Assembly (NCBI RefSeq): GCF_041449215.1
Contig: NZ_JBGNFV010000001.1
Span: forward strand, 3,675,001 to 3,739,000
Length of the DNA stretch: 64,000 nucleotides
Source: Roseivirga sp. BDSF3-8
Lineage (GTDB): Bacteria; Bacteroidota; Bacteroidia; Cytophagales; Cyclobacteriaceae
Direction: 5' to 3'
Of the stretch, positions 60,949 to 64,000 are shown piece by piece; position 1 is the stretch's first letter, and the number at the start of each line of letters is the position of its first letter. Both the position numbers and the translations under genes were made by a program. Under the pieces are notes generated by a model. The model saw only the letters and a list, made by a program, of their open reading frames with translations, was not told the origin of the DNA and did not search any database.

Positions 60949-61486
60949 AAGAGAACCGTCGTGGTTGATGATGATTCTCTGGTAAGATTTTTTCAAAAAA
61001 TTAACTTGAAAGACCATTGAAAAAACCGGTGGTTAAGTCATTGATAATAAGATATCTGTAAATGAGCTGGGAACCTTACATGGGGTTTTTCTGGTTTTTC
61101 ATTCAAACAATTGAAAGTTTGTCAGGGTTGATAGATACTTTTTGTTCAATTGGTACCAATTAAAAAATTGTATCATATTAAATTTTTCATTTTTGCCTTT
61201 TTTTTAATCCTGAGGGCTATTTTTTAATTTTTGTTAGATAAAGTTTTCTTTATTGTTGAATTGTTCCCTGCTTATTCTTTAATTAGGATTATTATTTCTT
61301 AGTATAAGACACTAAGTGTTATTTATTAGGATGTTCCAATTGATCAGGAATCGTAAAAACTAAATAGCATTCATCGGAGCATGAGGCTCTTAGCGGATGG
61401 TATTTAAATGGTGATTGTCAGTATGTGTTGAACGAAAAGAGGGATTATTCAGCAATGAAAAATCGCTAACCTTAAAATTCTGTTAC
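60949..61486. promoter_or_regulatory. AT-rich upstream region with a 14-bp palindrome
   Basis: About 540 bases with no gene. AATTGGTACCAATT (61148-61161) is a perfect palindrome. T-rich stretches follow. It probably holds the promoter and operator of the peptide/TPR pair that begins at 61487; the exact boxes are not clear. Confidence 0.4.
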
Positions 61487-61672
61487 ATGAACAAAAGCAC
61501 CATTTATTTTCTCGGCAACCAGCTAAAAAATTATGTAATTTCGCACAAAGCAATGGGCACTCTCCACGGAGGAAGTGGTGATGGCGGATCTGGTGAGGGT
61601 GAGGAAACTCCCCCATGGATGTATCCAACCGCAGATTACGCCGGCATCGATGGCGCCTATAAAAATGGATAA
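61487..61672 (+). CDS. Small Gly-rich peptide with possible Gly-Gly leader
   Basis: 61 residues: MNKSTIYFLGNQLKNYVISH, then KAMGTLHGG, GSGDGGSGEGEETPP and a tail WMYPTADYAGIDGAYKNG. The GG at about 28-29 would be a typical leader-peptidase site, followed by an acidic, Gly-rich, aromatic core. No known family. It precedes the TPR lipoprotein gene by 6 bases, as the peptides at 35707-36077 precede another TPR gene. A RiPP precursor or extracellular signal is possible but unproven. Confidence 0.6.
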   Translation: MNKSTIYFLGNQLKNYVISHKAMGTLHGGSGDGGSGEGEETPPWMYPTADYAGIDGAYKNG

Positions 61673-61678
61673 GCTTAA

Positions 61679-62953
61679 ATGCGGTATTTACATACAGCTA
61701 TAATTTTATTTACCTTATTAACCGGCACCCTTAATGGATGCCAAAACCAATCTTCTGGTTTGAAGGAACTGGCGACAGTTCCTTCAAAGACAGAAGAGGT
61801 TGACCAGCTTCTGCAACAAGCTAAGAAGCATGAGTCTACCGATCCCATCCGGGCTTTGAATTATGGAGAAGAAGCCCTGAAAAAAGCCGAATCTATTGGC
61901 TACTCTAAAGGCCTTTCCGATGCTCATGGACTTCTTGCAGGCCTATATACGCTTCATTTTAAAGATAAAAAAAAAGCCGACCACCATTTCGCGCTTTATC
62001 AGGAGTTGGTCTCTGAATTAAGCCGTAAGGAAGAGAATGGTATTTTAATGTATCGTTCGGCGGTAAAACTTTACCAGGACGATAAATACGCTGAGGCGAT
62101 ACAGTATTTTGCAGATGCTCACGACGTTTTCCTGGAACTGAAAGCCCACGAAAGGCTCGTTACGGTACACTATACCACAGGACTCATGTTTCGGCGTCTG
62201 AAAATGTATGATCTGGCAGAGAGTCACTTTGCGGAAGCCTTCAAGCTTTATGACTATATTTCTGAGCAAAGCTTTAAACTCAAAATGGTAAGGACCAGAG
62301 CAAGGAATTATCTTGATGCAGGTAATTACAGTAAAAGTAAAGAATACCTGGATCGCGCTATTGAGTTAGCTGAAGGTATGGATGAGGAGAAAACAGGGCT
62401 TGGAGGACTTTACAATTCTATGAGTTACGCCCTTATCCTTCTCCAGGAGTATGACAAGGCAAAAAAGTACTTTGATAAAGGGGTAGAGATATCCCAGGAA
62501 CTGGAAGATTACAGAACTGAGGGCAGGCTGTATCATAATCTGGCTTATATGTATTCAAAAACAGGAATGAAAGATAGTGCAGATCACTATTACGAGCTGG
62601 CCCTTGAGACAATTATGCCTACCGCCTCATCATTCTATCTCTCCCAGGCATATCGGGATCTCTCAGTATTCAAGTTATCCAATAAGGAATATGCTGAGGC
62701 AGAAACTTATGCTGAAAAGGGCTTGCTTCTAATGGGTAATATTGAATATGATGATAAGATAACCATGTTGGAAACGGCAATTACTGCCGAAACAGCCCAG
62801 CAGAAACACAGAGAAGCTTTTGACCATCAACAACAGCTATCCCTCTTAATGTCCTCGGACGAAACGGAGAAGTATGCAAATGAACTATCAAATGCCTATG
62901 AGTCTTTAGGAGAAAGGCTTACGCTGTCTAACAAGCTTTCGGAACTGCAATAA
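61679..62953 (+). CDS. TPR lipoprotein
   Basis: 424 residues. Signal peptide with lipobox-like GTLNGC (about residue 21). Tetratricopeptide repeats fill most of the chain (for example GILMYRSAVKLYQDDKYAEA and KTGLGGLYNSMSYALILLQE). Unlike the TPR protein at 34487 it has no C-terminal membrane helix and ends in SNKLSELQ. Probably periplasmic or surface-tethered, binding a peptide or partner protein through its TPR groove. The peptide gene directly upstream is the natural candidate ligand or cargo. Confidence 0.7.
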   Translation: MRYLHTAIILFTLLTGTLNGCQNQSSGLKELATVPSKTEEVDQLLQQAKKHESTDPIRALNYGEEALKKAESIGYSKGLSDAHGLLAGLYTLHFKDKKKADHHFALYQELVSELSRKEENGILMYRSAVKLYQDDKYAEAIQYFADAHDVFLELKAHERLVTVHYTTGLMFRRLKMYDLAESHFAEAFKLYDYISEQSFKLKMVRTRARNYLDAGNYSKSKEYLDRAIELAEGMDEEKTGLGGLYNSMSYALILLQEYDKAKKYFDKGVEISQELEDYRTEGRLYHNLAYMYSKTGMKDSADHYYELALETIMPTASSFYLSQAYRDLSVFKLSNKEYAEAETYAEKGLLLMGNIEYDDKITMLETAITAETAQQKHREAFDHQQQLSLLMSSDETEKYANELSNAYESLGERLTLSNKLSELQ

Positions 62954-62964
62954 CTACCAGATAA

Positions 62965-63004
62965 CAAAAGCCCACTGACTCATTCAGTGGGGCTTTTGTT
63001 TTTC
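62965..63004. terminator. Intrinsic terminator, convergent
   Basis: ACAAAAGCCCACTGA (from about 62965) pairs with TCAGTGGGGCTTTTGT, with one bulged G, followed by a T run. It separates the TPR lipoprotein gene and the mutase gene. Confidence 0.85.
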
Positions 63005-63020
63005 AAAACCTGAATAAAGC

Positions 63021-64000
63021 CTACTCCTCGCTGCTTACAGGCTCATCTTCCATAAGTCGGTTGAGTACTCGGATAGCAGCTTTTGAAATGATTGTACCAG
63101 GGCCAAATACTTCTGCCACACCTTTATCTTTCAATTCCTGGTAATCGCGCGAAGGGATTACACCCCCTGCTACAACCATGATGTCATCGCGGCCAAGCTC
63201 CCGGAGAGCTTCGATAAGCTGAGGCACCAGTGTTTTATGCCCTCCTGCCAAACTGGATGCCCCTACAATATGCACATCATTTTCAGCTGCCTGTCTTGCC
63301 ACCTCTTCAGGGGTTTGAAAAAGTGGCCCTATGTCAACGTCAAAGCCCAGATCAGCAAAACTTGTGGCAATCACTTTTGCACCCCTGTCATGTCCGTCCT
63401 GTCCCATTTTAGCAACCATAATCCTGGGGCGGCGACCTTCTTCCCTGGAAAATCTGTCGGCAAGTTCCCGTGCTTCTTTAAAAGTGTCTTCTTCTTCAGC
63501 TTCGCGGGAGTACACACCTGATATGGATTTTATAACCGCCTTGTGGCGGCCAAACTCTTTTTCCATAGCTTCAGAAATCTCTCCCAGGCTGGCACGATTA
63601 CGGGCTGCTTCTATGGCTAATTCAAGCAGATTTCCTTCTCCGGTACGCGCACAGGTGGTGATAGCCTCAAGTGATTCCTGAACCTTCTCATTGTTCCGGT
63701 CAGCCTTCATTTTATTGAGGCGTTCTATTTGTGACTTCCTTACCGCAGTATTATCCACTTCAAGAAGGTCGATACTTGTTTCTTCTTCAGTCTGGTAGCG
63801 GTTTACACCAACAATGACGTCTTTTGTACTGTCTATACGCGCCTGCTTTCTGGCGGCAGCCTCTTCGATACGCATTTTAGGCAGCCCGCTTTCTATAGCT
63901 TTAGCCATGCCGCCCATTTCCTCTACTTCCTGTATCAGATCCCAGGCCTTACGCATTATCTGGTCCGTGAGAAACTCAACATAGTATGACCCTCCCCAGG
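63021..64000 (-). CDS. mutB: Methylmalonyl-CoA mutase large subunit, C-terminal part (runs off window)
   Basis: The frame stays open to the window end and reads upstream [13 protein letters not shown] before [16 protein letters not shown]. Then [33 protein letters not shown], and a B12-binding domain with [20 protein letters not shown] (DxHxxG) and [20 protein letters not shown]. It isomerises methylmalonyl-CoA and succinyl-CoA using adenosylcobalamin. Only about the last 326 residues are visible; the large-subunit C terminus is complete. Confidence 0.92.
   Translation of the reverse strand, partial: WGGSYYVEFLTDQIMRKAWDLIQEVEEMGGMAKAIESGLPKMRIEEAAARKQARIDSTKDVIVGVNRYQTEEETSIDLLEVDNTAVRKSQIERLNKMKADRNNEKVQESLEAITTCARTGEGNLLELAIEAARNRASLGEISEAMEKEFGRHKAVIKSISGVYSREAEEEDTFKEARELADRFSREEGRRPRIMVAKMGQDGHDRGAKVIATSFADLGFDVDIGPLFQTPEEVARQAAENDVHIVGASSLAGGHKTLVPQLIEALRELGRDDIMVVAGGVIPSRDYQELKDKGVAEVFGPGTIISKAAIRVLNRLMEDEPVSSEE

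Overview
The window is about 64 kb from a Bacteroidota chromosome, most probably a Cytophagales-type marine or soil bacterium. The evidence is a type IX secretion C-terminal sorting domain, an S46 dipeptidyl-peptidase, DUF3667/DUF2027/DUF2279/IPExxxVDY family proteins, a Bacteroidota-type long Lgt, weak ribosome binding sites and TAnnTTTG-like -7 elements. No rRNA or canonical tRNA gene and no CRISPR array was seen. The genus cannot be fixed from the sequence alone.

Layout. 1-3450: end of an SRPBCC gene, an XRE regulator, and a repeat-rich stretch with a hypothetical gene. 3454-8959: the most interesting region, an RNA-quality-control locus. A Ro60/TROVE protein gene is followed on the same strand by three structured RNAs that share one architecture. 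I interpret these as bacterial Y RNAs; the third carries a permuted tRNA-like module. Two RlaP/YcgL-type nucleotidyltransferase genes come next (the first is frameshifted). A gene fusing a WYL regulator to a phytanoyl-CoA-dioxygenase-like enzyme is transcribed divergently. 9-24.5 kb: ordinary chromosome (Smr protein, photolyase, acid phosphatase, hydrolase, MscS channel, gamma-carbonic anhydrase, HutI), with one orphan RiPP-like precursor at 13458.

24.5-41.5 kb: accessory region. It has two paralogous HTH plus degenerate-kinase proteins, an XRE regulator, a large T9SS-exported hydrolase flanked by duplicated lipoproteins, an IS3-family element with clean ends, and a duplicated small-peptide/TPR-protein module. 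It also holds a DUF6602 putative nuclease, several orphan proteins, and long intergenic arrays rich in ACTC/TTACTC words.

41.7-64 kb: core functions. These are the S46 peptidase, a BamA-like protein, lgt, nadE, rnc-fabF-acpP, pyk and a polyprenol-phosphate glycosyltransferase. They are followed by a DUF4178/DUF350/spermidine-synthase/PspA/YjfI-like membrane-stress cluster, a HAD phosphatase lacking its zinc cysteines, a second peptide-TPR pair, and the 3' part of methylmalonyl-CoA mutase.

Likely joint action. In the Ro locus, the TROVE protein would bind the Y RNAs encoded just downstream of it, the nucleotidyltransferases would act on RNA ends, and the WYL protein would set expression through an inverted repeat in the shared promoter. 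In the membrane-stress cluster, PspA, DUF350 and polyamine synthesis probably act together at the cytoplasmic membrane. All functions are inferred from sequence; no database search was run.
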